Shown here piece by piece: positions 9,716 through 17,751 of a stretch of 40,150 bases of DNA (positions are counted from its first letter, which is position 1; the number at the start of each line of letters is the position of its first letter). The DNA is from Mycobacterium arosiense ATCC BAA-1401 = DSM 45069 (GTDB taxonomy: Bacteria; Actinomycetota; Actinomycetes; Mycobacteriales; Mycobacteriaceae): assembly GCF_002086125.1 (NCBI RefSeq), contig NZ_MVHG01000043.1, positions 1 to 40,150 on the forward strand, in the 5' to 3' direction. Below the pieces are notes generated by a model that saw nothing but the letters and a program-made list of their open reading frames with translations, ran no database searches and was not told the DNA's origin. A program made the translations under genes and the position numbers.

Positions 9716-10284
9716 GGGTCGGCGGGCGCCAGGATCCGTTGCACCTCGGCGCCGGCCGACTCGCGTATCTCGTCGTCGGTCAGGTCTTCGATCCCGGTGG
9801 CGGCGCGAAGGATCGGCGCGAACAGCCGCCAACCGAATTGCAGGGCAAGGGCATTGGCGACAGCGAGCCGGGCCTTGACCTCGTCGTCGTAAAGGGGCAG
9901 CACGCCGTCGAGCAGCGTCGCGATGTTGGGAAAGCGTTGCTGTAGCCGGCCGGCCGGGTAGCCGTCGAGCACGGTGCGCGCCATCACCCGCATCTGCCGA
10001 TCCAGGGAACCCTCCAGCACCGCCGCGGGCGCGTCGGTGCCGAGCAGGGCGCTCAGGTTGGCGCCCAGGTGATCGAGCACAGCGCCGACCAATTGCTCCT
10101 TGGTGCCGAAGTGGCGGAACACCAGTCCGTGGTTGACGTTGGAGCGTGCGGCGATATCGCGGATGGACGTCGCGGCCGGACCGCGCTCGGCGAACAGGTC
10201 GGTGGCGGCTTCAAGGATCGCCGCGGCCACCTCCGCGCGCCCGGTGGGCGCTTTCCGGCGGCCTGTTGCGGATTTTGTAGTCAC
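9709..10284 (-). CDS. TetR-family repressor (Rv3405c-like)
   Basis: A 191-aa regulator. The N-terminal TetR helix-turn-helix is AATSIRDIAARSNVNHGLVFRHF, about residues 37-60, followed by GTKEQLVGAVLDHL. The rest is a ligand-binding helical domain. It is divergent from the dioxygenase gene, as Rv3405c is from Rv3406 in M. tuberculosis. There, loss of Rv3405c is known to raise Rv3406 expression. The GTG start at 10284 lies inside the proximal palindromic operator, which implies autoregulation. The inducer is unknown. The stop overlaps the convergent GH65 stop. Confidence 0.88.
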   Translation of the reverse strand: MTTKSATGRRKAPTGRAEVAAAILEAATDLFAERGPAATSIRDIAARSNVNHGLVFRHFGTKEQLVGAVLDHLGANLSALLGTDAPAAVLEGSLDRQMRVMARTVLDGYPAGRLQQRFPNIATLLDGVLPLYDDEVKARLAVANALALQFGWRLFAPILRAATGIEDLTDDEIRESAGAEVQRILAPADPQ

Positions 10285-10293
10285 ATGACTACA
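10276..10293. promoter_or_regulatory. TetR operator O1 (perfect palindrome)
   Basis: TGTAGTCA-CA-TGACTACA has perfect 8-bp arms around a 2-bp spacer. It covers the GTG start of the tetR gene. A second copy lies 26 bp away. Confidence 0.85.
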
Positions 10294-10301
10294 CTACCAA
10301 C

Positions 10302-10319
10302 TGTAGTCAGTCGACTACG
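10302..10319. promoter_or_regulatory. TetR operator O2 (imperfect palindrome)
   Basis: TGTAGTCA-GT-CGACTACG repeats O1 with two changed bases in the right arm. The centre-to-centre distance to O1 is 26 bp. It sits 25 nt before the dioxygenase start, where it would cover the promoter or transcription start. Confidence 0.8.
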
Positions 10320-10344
10320 CCCGTTTTGACGAAGGAACACGGAA

Positions 10345-11238
10345 ATGACAGGTCAGATCACCGTCACCAAGCTGGGCAGTCGGATCGGCGCCCGGGTGGA
10401 CGGGGTTCGCCTCGGCGGCGACCTCGACCAGGACGCGGTCGAGACGATCCACCGGGCACTGTTGGCCCACAAGGTGATCTTCTTCCGCCACCAGCACCAC
10501 CTCGACGACTCCGAGCAGCTCGCGTTCGCCGGTCTGCTGGGCACGCCGATCGGCCACCCGGCCGCTTCGGCCCTGGCCGCCAAGCACCTCCCGGTGATCA
10601 CCCCGATCGACTCCGAGTACGGCAAGGCGAACCGCTGGCACACCGACGTGACGTTCGCCGCCAACTATCCGTCGGCGTCGATCCTGCGTGCGGTCAAGCT
10701 GCCGACCTACGGCGGCTCGACGCTGTGGGCCTCGACCGTGGCGGCCTATCAGCAGCTGCCCGAGCCGCTCAAGCACCTGGTGGAAAATCTCTGGGCGCTG
10801 CACACCAACCGCCACGACTACGTGAGCGCCGAAGCGCTGAGCGAGGGCCAGCGGGCGTTTCGGCAGGCGTTCGAAAAGCCGGACTTCCGCACCGAGCATC
10901 CCGTGGTGCGGGTGCACCCCGAGACCGGCGAACGCGCCCTGCTGGCCGGTGATTTCGTGCGCGGCTTCGTCGGCCTGGACAGCCACGAGTCAACCGCCCT
11001 ACTGGAACTGCTGCAGCGGCGAATCACCGTGCCGGAGAACACCATTCGCTGGAACTGGGCGCTCGGCGACGTCGCCATGTGGGACAACCGCGCCACGCAG
11101 CACCGGGCGATCGACGACTATGACGACCAGCCCCGGCTGATGCACCGCGTCACCCTGATGGGCGACGTGCCGGTCAACGTGCGCGGGGAGCGCAGCCGGG
11201 TGGTCAGCGGCGCGCCGCTCGAGGTGCTGGCGAGCTGA
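10345..11238 (+). CDS. Fe(II)/2-oxoglutarate dioxygenase, TauD/alkylsulfatase type (Rv3406-like)
   Basis: A 297-aa enzyme of the TauD/TfdA family. The iron triad is visible as His99-x-Asp101 in RWHTDVTF and His253 in NRATQHRAIDDY. The 2-oxoglutarate-binding Arg lies in RLMHRVTLMGD (Arg264 or Arg268). M. tuberculosis Rv3406 (about 295 aa) cleaves alkyl sulfate esters oxidatively to release sulfate. The same role, sulfur scavenging, is expected here. GAAGGA precedes the ATG. The divergent TetR gene and the paired operators indicate repression. The 3' end overlaps the convergent choD gene by 35 nt. Confidence 0.9.
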   Translation: MTGQITVTKLGSRIGARVDGVRLGGDLDQDAVETIHRALLAHKVIFFRHQHHLDDSEQLAFAGLLGTPIGHPAASALAAKHLPVITPIDSEYGKANRWHTDVTFAANYPSASILRAVKLPTYGGSTLWASTVAAYQQLPEPLKHLVENLWALHTNRHDYVSAEALSEGQRAFRQAFEKPDFRTEHPVVRVHPETGERALLAGDFVRGFVGLDSHESTALLELLQRRITVPENTIRWNWALGDVAMWDNRATQHRAIDDYDDQPRLMHRVTLMGDVPVNVRGERSRVVSGAPLEVLAS

Positions 11239-12958
11239 CCGGATCGATCGGCAGCCAGCGCAGCGCACCCGGCGCGTCGGCCGGCACCGCGGGCGCCTTC
11301 GGCGCGATCGGCTCCAGCCGCCGATACGGCTCGCCCTGCGACGGGCGCTGGTCGTCCTCGCCGTTGTTCGGCCACAACGAGGCGGCCCGCTCGGCCTGGG
11401 CGGTGATGGACAACGAGGGGTTGACGCCCAGGTTCGCCGAGATGGCCGCGCCATCCACCACGAACAGCGTCGGGTAGCCGTAGACCCGGTGGTACGGGTC
11501 GATGACCCCGCGCTCGGCATTGTCGCCGATCACCGCGCCGCCGAGGAAGTGCGCGGTCAGCGGGATGTTGAACAGCTCGCCCCAGGTGCCCCCGGCCACG
11601 CCGTCGATCTTGTCCGCGATGCGGCGGGTGACCCTGTTGCCCACCGGGATCCAGGTCGGGTTGGGCTCGCCGTGGCCCTGCTTGCTGGTGTACCAACGGA
11701 TGCCCAGCTTGCCGCGCTTGGTGTAGGTGGTGATCGAGTTGTCCAGGTGCTGCATCACCAGCGCGATCAGCGTGCGCTCGCTCCACTGATGCACGTTGAG
11801 CAAGCGCATCATGCGGCGCGGATCCTCCCGGGCCTGGTTCAACAGCTGCCTCCAGCGCGGCACGTCGGTGCCTTCCGGGCCGTGGCCGTCGGTCATCAAC
11901 GTCTGCAGCAACCCCATGGCGTTGGAGCCCTTGCCGTAGCGGACCGGCTCGATGTGCGTGTCCGAGGTCGGGTGGATCGACGACGTGATCGCCACCCCGT
12001 GCGTCAGATCGAGGCCCGGGTCGAGCTCGAGCTTGCCGGCGCCGACGATGGACTCGGAGTTGGTGCGGGTCAGCACCCCCAACCGCTTCGACAGCCGGGG
12101 CAGCCGGCCCTCGTCGCGCATCTTGAACAACAGGTGCTGGGTCCCCCACGTCCCCGCGGCCAGGACCACGTGCTTGGCGGTGTAGGTGCGCCGGTCGCGG
12201 CGCAGCCAACTGCCGGTGCGTACCGTGCGAACCTCCCACAGGCCGTCGGGACGCTGTTCGAAGCGCTTCACGGTGGTCATCGGAATCACTTGTGCGCCAG
12301 ACGATTCCGCGAGCGCGAGATAGTTCTTCAGCAGGGTGTTCTTGGCGCCGTAGCGACAGCCGGTCATGCAGGCTCCGCACTCCAGGCAGCCGGTGCGCTC
12401 CGGTCCGACGCCGCCGAAGTACGGGTCCGGCACCGTCTTGCCCGGGGCCTTGGTGCCGTCGGGACCGAAGAACACCCCGACCGGGGTCGGCACGAACGTG
12501 TCCCCGCAGCCCATCTCGTCGGCGACCTCTTTGACGATGCGGTCCGCGTCGGTGAACGTCGGGTTCTCCACCACGCCCAGCATCCGGCGCGCCTGGTCGT
12601 AGTGCGGCATCAGCTCGTCGCGCCAGTCGGTGATGTGCGACCACTGCTGGTCTTTGAAGAACGGCTCGGGCGGCACGTACAGGGTGTTGGCGTAGTTCAG
12701 CGAACCGCCGCCCACGCCGGCGCCGGCCAGGATCAGCACGTTCTTGAGTGGGTGGATCCGCTGGATGCCGTAGCAGCCCAGCCCCGGCGCCCACAAAAAC
12801 TTACGCAGATCCCAGGACGTCTCGGCGAAATCCTCATCGGCGTACCGGCGTCCGGCCTCCAGTACACCGACGCGGTAGTTCTTCTCGGTCAGCCGCAACG
12901 CGCTGACGCTGCCCCCGAAACCCGAACCGATGATCAGGACGTCGTAATCCGGCTTCAT
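11204..12958 (-). CDS. choD: GMC oxidoreductase, putative cholesterol oxidase ChoD
   Basis: A 584-aa homologue of M. tuberculosis Rv3409c. The FAD-binding Rossmann motif is VLIIGSGFGGSVSALRL (Gly11, 13, 16), followed by VLEAGRRY. A second GMC signature is GAGVGGGSLNYANTLY. The C-terminal GMC region contains AHFLGGAVIGDNAERGVID and VVDGAAISANLGVNPSLSI. The annotation as cholesterol oxidase is traditional; mycobacterial ChoD is not the main sterol-ring enzyme in cholesterol catabolism, so the substrate is uncertain. Residues 191-201 form C-x2-C-x2-C-x3-C, a ferredoxin-like pattern. It lies downstream of guaB2-guaB3 on the same strand with a 51-nt gap, so read-through is possible. No signal peptide is apparent. 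Confidence 0.88.
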   Translation of the reverse strand: MKPDYDVLIIGSGFGGSVSALRLTEKNYRVGVLEAGRRYADEDFAETSWDLRKFLWAPGLGCYGIQRIHPLKNVLILAGAGVGGGSLNYANTLYVPPEPFFKDQQWSHITDWRDELMPHYDQARRMLGVVENPTFTDADRIVKEVADEMGCGDTFVPTPVGVFFGPDGTKAPGKTVPDPYFGGVGPERTGCLECGACMTGCRYGAKNTLLKNYLALAESSGAQVIPMTTVKRFEQRPDGLWEVRTVRTGSWLRRDRRTYTAKHVVLAAGTWGTQHLLFKMRDEGRLPRLSKRLGVLTRTNSESIVGAGKLELDPGLDLTHGVAITSSIHPTSDTHIEPVRYGKGSNAMGLLQTLMTDGHGPEGTDVPRWRQLLNQAREDPRRMMRLLNVHQWSERTLIALVMQHLDNSITTYTKRGKLGIRWYTSKQGHGEPNPTWIPVGNRVTRRIADKIDGVAGGTWGELFNIPLTAHFLGGAVIGDNAERGVIDPYHRVYGYPTLFVVDGAAISANLGVNPSLSITAQAERAASLWPNNGEDDQRPSQGEPYRRLEPIAPKAPAVPADAPGALRWLPIDPVSSPAPRAARR

Positions 12959-13009
12959 CGCACCAGTATGGCCTTACCCGCGGGTAACAAGCCAACGGCC
13001 CTCGTGAGG

Positions 13010-14137
13010 CTAGCTACCGACGGTCAGGCCGACCTTCTGGAACTCCTTGAGGTCGCAATAGCCGGCCTTGGCCATCGACCGGCGCAGGCCGCCGACCAGG
13101 TTGAGGCTGCCGAACGGATCGTCGGACGGCCCGCTCAGCACCCGCTGCAGCGGCGGGCGTTCACCGACGGCGATCTGCAGCAGGGCGCCGCGCGGCAACG
13201 ACGGGTGCGCCGCGGCGGCCGGCCAGAACCAGCCCTCGCCCAGCGCCTCGGCCGCCTCGGCGAGCGGCGTGCCCAGCACCACCGCGTCGGCTCCGCAGGC
13301 GATGGCCTTCGCCAGATCACCGGAGGTGTGGATGTCGCCGTCGGCCAGCACGTGCACGTAGCGACCGCCGGTCTCGTCGAGGTATTCGCGCCGCGCGGCG
13401 GCGGCGTCGGCGATCGCGGTGGCCATCGGCACGCTGATGCCCAGCACCTCGTCGCTGGTGGTCACTCCCCTGGTGGCGCCGTAGCCGACGATGACGCCGG
13501 CGGCGCCGGTGCGCATCAGGTGCAGCGCGGTGCGGTGGTCCTGCACGCCGCCGGCGACCACCGGCACGTCGAGCTCGGAGATGAAGGTCTTGAGGTTCAG
13601 CGGTTCCCCGTCGTTGGCCACCCGCTCGGCCGAGACGATGGTGCCCTGGATGACCAGCAGGTCGATGCCCGCGGCCACCAGCACCGGGGTCAGCGCCTGG
13701 GCGTTCTGCGGGCTGACCCGCACGGCGGTGGTGACCCCGGCCTCCCGGATCCGGGCGACCGCGGAGCCCAGCAGGTCCGGGTCCAGCGGCGCGGCGTGGA
13801 ATTCCTGCAGCAACCGGATGGCCGCCGAGGGCTCGGGCTCCTTGCTGGCCGCCTCGACCAGCTGGGCGATCTTGGCCTCGACGTCGGCGTGCCGACCGAT
13901 CAGTCCCTCGCCGTTGAGCACGCCCAGGCCGCCGAGGCGGCCCAGCTCGATCGCGAACTCCGGCGACACCAGCGCGTCGGTCGGATGCGCCAGCACCGGG
14001 ATCTCGAACCGGTAGGCGTCCAGCTGCCAGGCCGTCGACACGTCCTGCGACGACCGGGTGCGCCTGGAGGCCACGATGCTGACTTCGCTCAGTTCATAGC
14101 TGCGACGGGCGACGCGGCCCATCCCGATCTCGACCAT
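13010..14137 (-). CDS. guaB3: GuaB3, IMPDH/GMP reductase-family protein
   Basis: A 375-aa homologue of M. tuberculosis Rv3410c. It has the IMPDH/GMPR TIM barrel but no CBS pair. Recognisable parts are the substrate-phosphate loops LADGDIHTSGDLAKAIACGADAVVLGTPLAEA and PFGSLNLVGGLRRSMAKAGY. At the catalytic loop GuaB2 has GSICTTR; here the aligned residues are TRGVTTS, with Val225 in place of the active-site Cys. It is therefore unlikely to be an ordinary IMP dehydrogenase; a GMP-reductase-like or regulatory role has been discussed for GuaB3 proteins. It starts 8 nt after the guaB2 stop, so the genes form one operon. Confidence 0.9.
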   Translation of the reverse strand: MVEIGMGRVARRSYELSEVSIVASRRTRSSQDVSTAWQLDAYRFEIPVLAHPTDALVSPEFAIELGRLGGLGVLNGEGLIGRHADVEAKIAQLVEAASKEPEPSAAIRLLQEFHAAPLDPDLLGSAVARIREAGVTTAVRVSPQNAQALTPVLVAAGIDLLVIQGTIVSAERVANDGEPLNLKTFISELDVPVVAGGVQDHRTALHLMRTGAAGVIVGYGATRGVTTSDEVLGISVPMATAIADAAAARREYLDETGGRYVHVLADGDIHTSGDLAKAIACGADAVVLGTPLAEAAEALGEGWFWPAAAAHPSLPRGALLQIAVGERPPLQRVLSGPSDDPFGSLNLVGGLRRSMAKAGYCDLKEFQKVGLTVGS

Positions 14138-14145
14138 CTTCGGCC

Positions 14146-15741
14146 TCAGCGCGCGTAGTAGTTGGGGGCTTCGACCGTCATGGCGACGTCGTGCGGGTGG
14201 CTCTCTCGCAGCCCGGCCGCCGTGATCCGGACGAACTGCGCCTGTTGCAGCGCCTCGATGCTCGGCGAGCCGGTGTAGCCCATCGCGGCGCGCAGGCCGC
14301 CCGTCAGCTGGTGGATCACCGAGGACAGCGGGCCGCGGAAGGGCACCCGGCCCTCGATGCCCTCCGGCACGAGTTTGTCTTCGCTCAAAGCGTCGTCGGC
14401 GAAGTAGCGGTCCTTGGAGTACGACTTCCCGCCGCCCGACCCGCGGCCGGCCATGGCGCCCAGCGACCCCATCCCGCGGTAGCTCTTGAACTGCTTGCCA
14501 TTGACGAAGATCAACTCGCCGGGGGCCTCGGCGGTGCCGGCCAGCAACGAGCCCAGCATGGCCGTCGACGCGCCGGCGGCCAGCGCCTTGGCGATGTCGC
14601 CGGAGTACTGCAGGCCGCCGTCGGCGATCACCGGCACGCCCGCCGGGCCGCAGGCCGCGACCGCCTCCAGGATCGCCGTGATCTGTGGTGCGCCGACGCC
14701 GGCCACCACCCGGGTGGTGCAGATCGATCCCGGTCCCACGCCCACCTTCACCGCGTCGGCGCCGGCGGCGACCAGGGCCGTGGCCGCCGCGCGGGTGGCG
14801 ACGTTGCCTCCGATCACCTCGACCTTCTCGCCCACCTCGGCCTTGAGCTTGCCGACCATGTCGAGCACCAGCCGGTTGTGCGCGTGCGCGGTGTCCACGA
14901 TCAGCACGTCCACCCCGGCGTCGACCAGCATCATCGCGCGGACCCAGGCGTCGCCGCCGACCCCGACGGCCGCCCCCACCAGCAACCTGCCATCGCGGTC
15001 CTTGGTGGCCAGCGGGTGTTGTTCGGTCTTGACGAAGTCCTTGACGGTGATCAGCCCCGTCAGCCGGCCGTGACCGTCGACGATGGGCAGCTTCTCGATC
15101 TTGTGGCGGCGCAACAGCCCGAGCGCCGCGTCGGCGGACACCCCCTCCTGCGCGGTGATCAGCGGCGCCTTGGTCATCACCTCGGCCACCTTTTTGGTCT
15201 GGTCGACCTCAAACCGCATGTCGCGGTTGGTGATGATGCCCACCAGGGCGCCCGACTCGTCGACCACCGGCAGGCCGGAGATGCGGAACCGCGCGCACAT
15301 CGCGTCGACCTGGGCCAGGGTGTTGTCCGGACGGCAGGTGACCGGGTCGGTGACCATGCCGGCCTCCGAGCGTTTGACCATCTCGACCTGCCCGGCCTGC
15401 TCGGCGACCGGCAGGTTGCGGTGCAGCACTCCCATGCCGCCGGCCCGGGCCATCGCGATGGCCATCCGCGACTCGGTGACCGTATCCATCGCCGAGCTCA
15501 CCAGCGGCACCTTGAGCCTGATCTTCTTGGTCAGCTGGCTGGAAGTGTCCGCGGTGGCGGGCACCACGTCCGAGGCCGCGGGCAGCAACAAGACGTCGTC
15601 GAACGTCAGCCCGAGCATGGCGACCTTGTGCGGATTGTCGCCCCCGGTGGGCACCGGGTCGTCGACTAGGCCACCCACCCGCACATATGAACTGCCGACG
15701 AGGTCAGAGCTGTCCTCCAGGTGGGACATGCCACGGGTCAT
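14146..15741 (-). CDS. guaB2: Inosine-5'-monophosphate dehydrogenase GuaB2
   Basis: A 531-aa enzyme oxidising IMP to XMP with NAD+, the committed step to guanine nucleotides. It matches M. tuberculosis Rv3411c almost throughout. The barrel is interrupted by two CBS domains (VTDPVTCRPDNTLAQ and EVMTKAPLITAQEGV onward). The active-site loop GPGSICTTRVV places the nucleophile at Cys341, the M. tuberculosis number. The flap holds YRGMGSLGAM, and the C-terminus is DVAMTVEAPNYYAR. The start ATG 15741 has GGAGGG upstream; an in-frame extension to 15861 has no support. guaB3 and then choD follow. It is divergent from the DUF5319 gene across a 173-nt promoter gap. Confidence 0.97.
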   Translation of the reverse strand: MTRGMSHLEDSSDLVGSSYVRVGGLVDDPVPTGGDNPHKVAMLGLTFDDVLLLPAASDVVPATADTSSQLTKKIRLKVPLVSSAMDTVTESRMAIAMARAGGMGVLHRNLPVAEQAGQVEMVKRSEAGMVTDPVTCRPDNTLAQVDAMCARFRISGLPVVDESGALVGIITNRDMRFEVDQTKKVAEVMTKAPLITAQEGVSADAALGLLRRHKIEKLPIVDGHGRLTGLITVKDFVKTEQHPLATKDRDGRLLVGAAVGVGGDAWVRAMMLVDAGVDVLIVDTAHAHNRLVLDMVGKLKAEVGEKVEVIGGNVATRAAATALVAAGADAVKVGVGPGSICTTRVVAGVGAPQITAILEAVAACGPAGVPVIADGGLQYSGDIAKALAAGASTAMLGSLLAGTAEAPGELIFVNGKQFKSYRGMGSLGAMAGRGSGGGKSYSKDRYFADDALSEDKLVPEGIEGRVPFRGPLSSVIHQLTGGLRAAMGYTGSPSIEALQQAQFVRITAAGLRESHPHDVAMTVEAPNYYAR

Positions 15742-15914
15742 CTCTTGCGCCCTCCATACGATGCGGCGTGAGAAACCCATCCTATCGGCTTGCCTGGCCC
15801 TGTCGTCCGCTTGCTCGGGCGCGCCGCGCGCGCCAAACGGCGTGATCGAACCATCCGGCATGGCGGGTGGCTGCCTGCTGGCGTTATCCGGGGCGGGCTG
15901 CGTAGGCTAGAGGC

Positions 15915-16328
15915 GTGCGCGACCACCTCCCACCGGGTTTGCCGCCCGACCCCTTCGCCGACGACCCCTGTGATCCGTCGGCGGCATTGGAAGCCGTCGA
16001 GCCAGGCCAGCCCCTGGATGCCCAAGAGCGAATGGCGGTCGAGGCCGACCTCGCCGATCTGGCCGTGTACGAAGCGCTGCTGGCGCACAAGGGGATTCGC
16101 GGGCTGGTGGTCTGCTGCGACGAATGTCAGCAGGATCACTACCACGACTGGGACATGCTGCGGGCCAACCTGCTGCAGCTGCTGATCGACGGCACCGTGC
16201 GTCCGCACGAGCCCGCCTATGACCCCGAACCGGACGCCTACGTCACGTGGGATTACTGCCGCGGGTACGCCGACGCGTCGCTCAACGAAGCGACGTCGGA
16301 CGCCGACGGTTTTCACCGCCGGCACTGA
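15915..16328 (+). CDS. DUF5319-type conserved hypothetical (Rv3412-like)
   Basis: A 137-aa acidic protein with no signal peptide or membrane segment. It begins with a Pro/Asp-rich stretch, then an amphipathic helix (ERMAVEADLADLAVYEALL). The centre GIRGLVVCCDECQQDHYHDW carries a Cys-Cys-x2-Cys group and a HYHDW block that could bind a metal. The second half contains VTWDYCRGYADASLNEA. It matches M. tuberculosis Rv3412 in position and size. The GTG start is preceded by a weak TAGAGG. It is convergent with rsdA (9 nt apart) and divergent from guaB2. Conservation of this position in mycobacteria is known; the function is not. Confidence 0.8.
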   Translation: MRDHLPPGLPPDPFADDPCDPSAALEAVEPGQPLDAQERMAVEADLADLAVYEALLAHKGIRGLVVCCDECQQDHYHDWDMLRANLLQLLIDGTVRPHEPAYDPEPDAYVTWDYCRGYADASLNEATSDADGFHRRH

Positions 16329-16337
16329 TTCAGCGGC

Positions 16338-17096
16338 TCACTGATTCGGAATCAGCGGCGCCACCGGCGGTGGCGTCTGGCCGTGATGGTGATGATGCTT
16401 ACCGACTGACGGACTCGTCGACACGCTCGGCGCGCCGGCCGGCGGGTTGAGCGGTGCGGGCGGCGCCGCGGGGATCGCGGAAGCCGGCCCGGCCGGCGCG
16501 GCCGGGGGCGAGGCGACCGGGAGCGTGGCGTTCGGATCACGCGCTTCGACCTTGGCGTTCAACAGCTTCAGCTGGCTGGTCAGCTCTTGTTTGCTGGCCG
16601 GGTCGTCGATCGACTGCACCAGGCTGCTCACCTCGGTCAGCTGGTTTTTGGCCCGCTCCCACTCGCCGCGATCGATCGATTCCTGCACCTTCGCCAGGTC
16701 GGCCTTGGCGGCCAGCATCTCCTGCTTTTCCTGGACCTGCGGCTGATCGAAGAACATCGCGTGCAGCCCATACAGGGCTCCGCCGGGCCGGGCCTCGACC
16801 ACCATGGCGCCGAAGCCACTGAGCACCATCAGCGCCGCGGCCACCGTTCCGACGACGGCCAGGCCGCGGTGACCGCGCCGACGTTCGGCCAGCCCGGTGC
16901 GCAACGCGTTGACGGCCTCTTCCGGCGTCACCAGCGCGCTGGCCGGCGGCCACCTCAGGTTGTCGCGCCAGTCCTCGAGCAGCGTGGTGAGCACGCCGAC
17001 CTCGGGGTCCTCGACGTCGACCGGCCGACGCTGGGCGAGCGCATCGAGCAGCAGGTCGGTGCGGGCGAATTCATCCAGGGGCTCAGGCACAGTCAC
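16338..17096 (-). CDS. rsdA: RsdA, membrane-anchored anti-sigma factor for SigD
   Basis: A 252-aa homologue of M. tuberculosis Rv3413c. The cytoplasmic N-terminal part (about residues 1-77) holds the sigma-binding segment around FARTDLLLDALAQRRPV. One transmembrane helix (GLAVVGTVAAALMVLSGFGA) follows. The extracytoplasmic part contains a helical stretch (EKQEMLAAKADLAKVQESIDR) and a Pro/Ala-rich tail ending near a run of five His. Regulated proteolysis of RsdA releasing SigD is established in M. tuberculosis. The GTG start overlaps the end of sigD by 14 nt, so the sigma and anti-sigma factors are coupled. Confidence 0.88.
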   Translation of the reverse strand: MTVPEPLDEFARTDLLLDALAQRRPVDVEDPEVGVLTTLLEDWRDNLRWPPASALVTPEEAVNALRTGLAERRRGHRGLAVVGTVAAALMVLSGFGAMVVEARPGGALYGLHAMFFDQPQVQEKQEMLAAKADLAKVQESIDRGEWERAKNQLTEVSSLVQSIDDPASKQELTSQLKLLNAKVEARDPNATLPVASPPAAPAGPASAIPAAPPAPLNPPAGAPSVSTSPSVGKHHHHHGQTPPPVAPLIPNQ

Positions 17097-17661
17097 CTGC
17101 CGCGATCATCTCGGACTTCAGCCGCGACAGCGCGCGGTGCTGGGCAACCCGGACGGCCCCGGTGGTGCTGCCCACGGCGGCCGCCGTCTCCTCGGCGGAC
17201 AGGCCGACGACGACGCGCAGGATCAGGATCTCGCGCTGCTTGGCGGGCAGGATTTCGAGCAATTCGCTCATCCGGCTCACCGAATCCGCTTCGATCGCAA
17301 GCTGTTCGGGTCCCGCATCACTCGACCAGCGATCGGGGATCGATTCGGTGGGATAGGCGAGATCGCGTCCCGCGGCCCGGTGCGCATCGGCGACCTTGTG
17401 GGCCGCGATGCCGTACAGGAAGGCCAGGAATGGGCGCCCGCGATCGCGATAACGCGGCAGCGCCGTGATAGTCGCCAAGCACACCTCCTGTGCCACGTCA
17501 TCCGCTGACAGACCACCCCGATCGACCGTGCCGACACGCGCTCGGCAATATCGCACGACGATCGGACGGATGGTCTCCAGCACCTCCCTCAATGCGTTGT
17601 GGTCTCCGGTGACGGCCTTGGCGACCACAGCGTCGAGACGTTCCCCTGCTGGAATTGTCAT
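17083..17661 (-). CDS. sigD: ECF RNA polymerase sigma factor SigD
   Basis: A 192-aa group 4 (ECF) sigma factor matching M. tuberculosis Rv3414c. Region 2 is LSADDVAQEVCLATITALPRYR followed by FLAFLYGIAAHKVADAHR, which opens the -10. Region 4 is LPAKQREILILRVVVGLSAEE with a helix-turn-helix through STTGAVRVAQHRALSRLK, which reads the -35. SigD is linked to stationary phase and stringent response genes. The start is ATG 17661. A TTG at 17679 is in frame, and the upstream residues EISPSM also look like the M. tuberculosis protein, so the true start may be earlier. rsdA overlaps the 3' end. Confidence 0.92.
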   Translation of the reverse strand: MTIPAGERLDAVVAKAVTGDHNALREVLETIRPIVVRYCRARVGTVDRGGLSADDVAQEVCLATITALPRYRDRGRPFLAFLYGIAAHKVADAHRAAGRDLAYPTESIPDRWSSDAGPEQLAIEADSVSRMSELLEILPAKQREILILRVVVGLSAEETAAAVGSTTGAVRVAQHRALSRLKSEMIAAGDCA

Positions 17662-17751
17662 CGACGGTGATATCTCCAACGTTACGAAGCGGACACATCG
17701 CGGGCCAACCGGGCTAACTAACGCAATGACAATAACGGTCGGGAGGCCGTT

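Noticed and set aside
11489..14158. An 889-aa plus-strand open frame across choD and guaB3
   Set aside because: It lies antisense to two well-recognised genes and has typical GC-shadow composition (His/Gln/Arg/Gly-rich).
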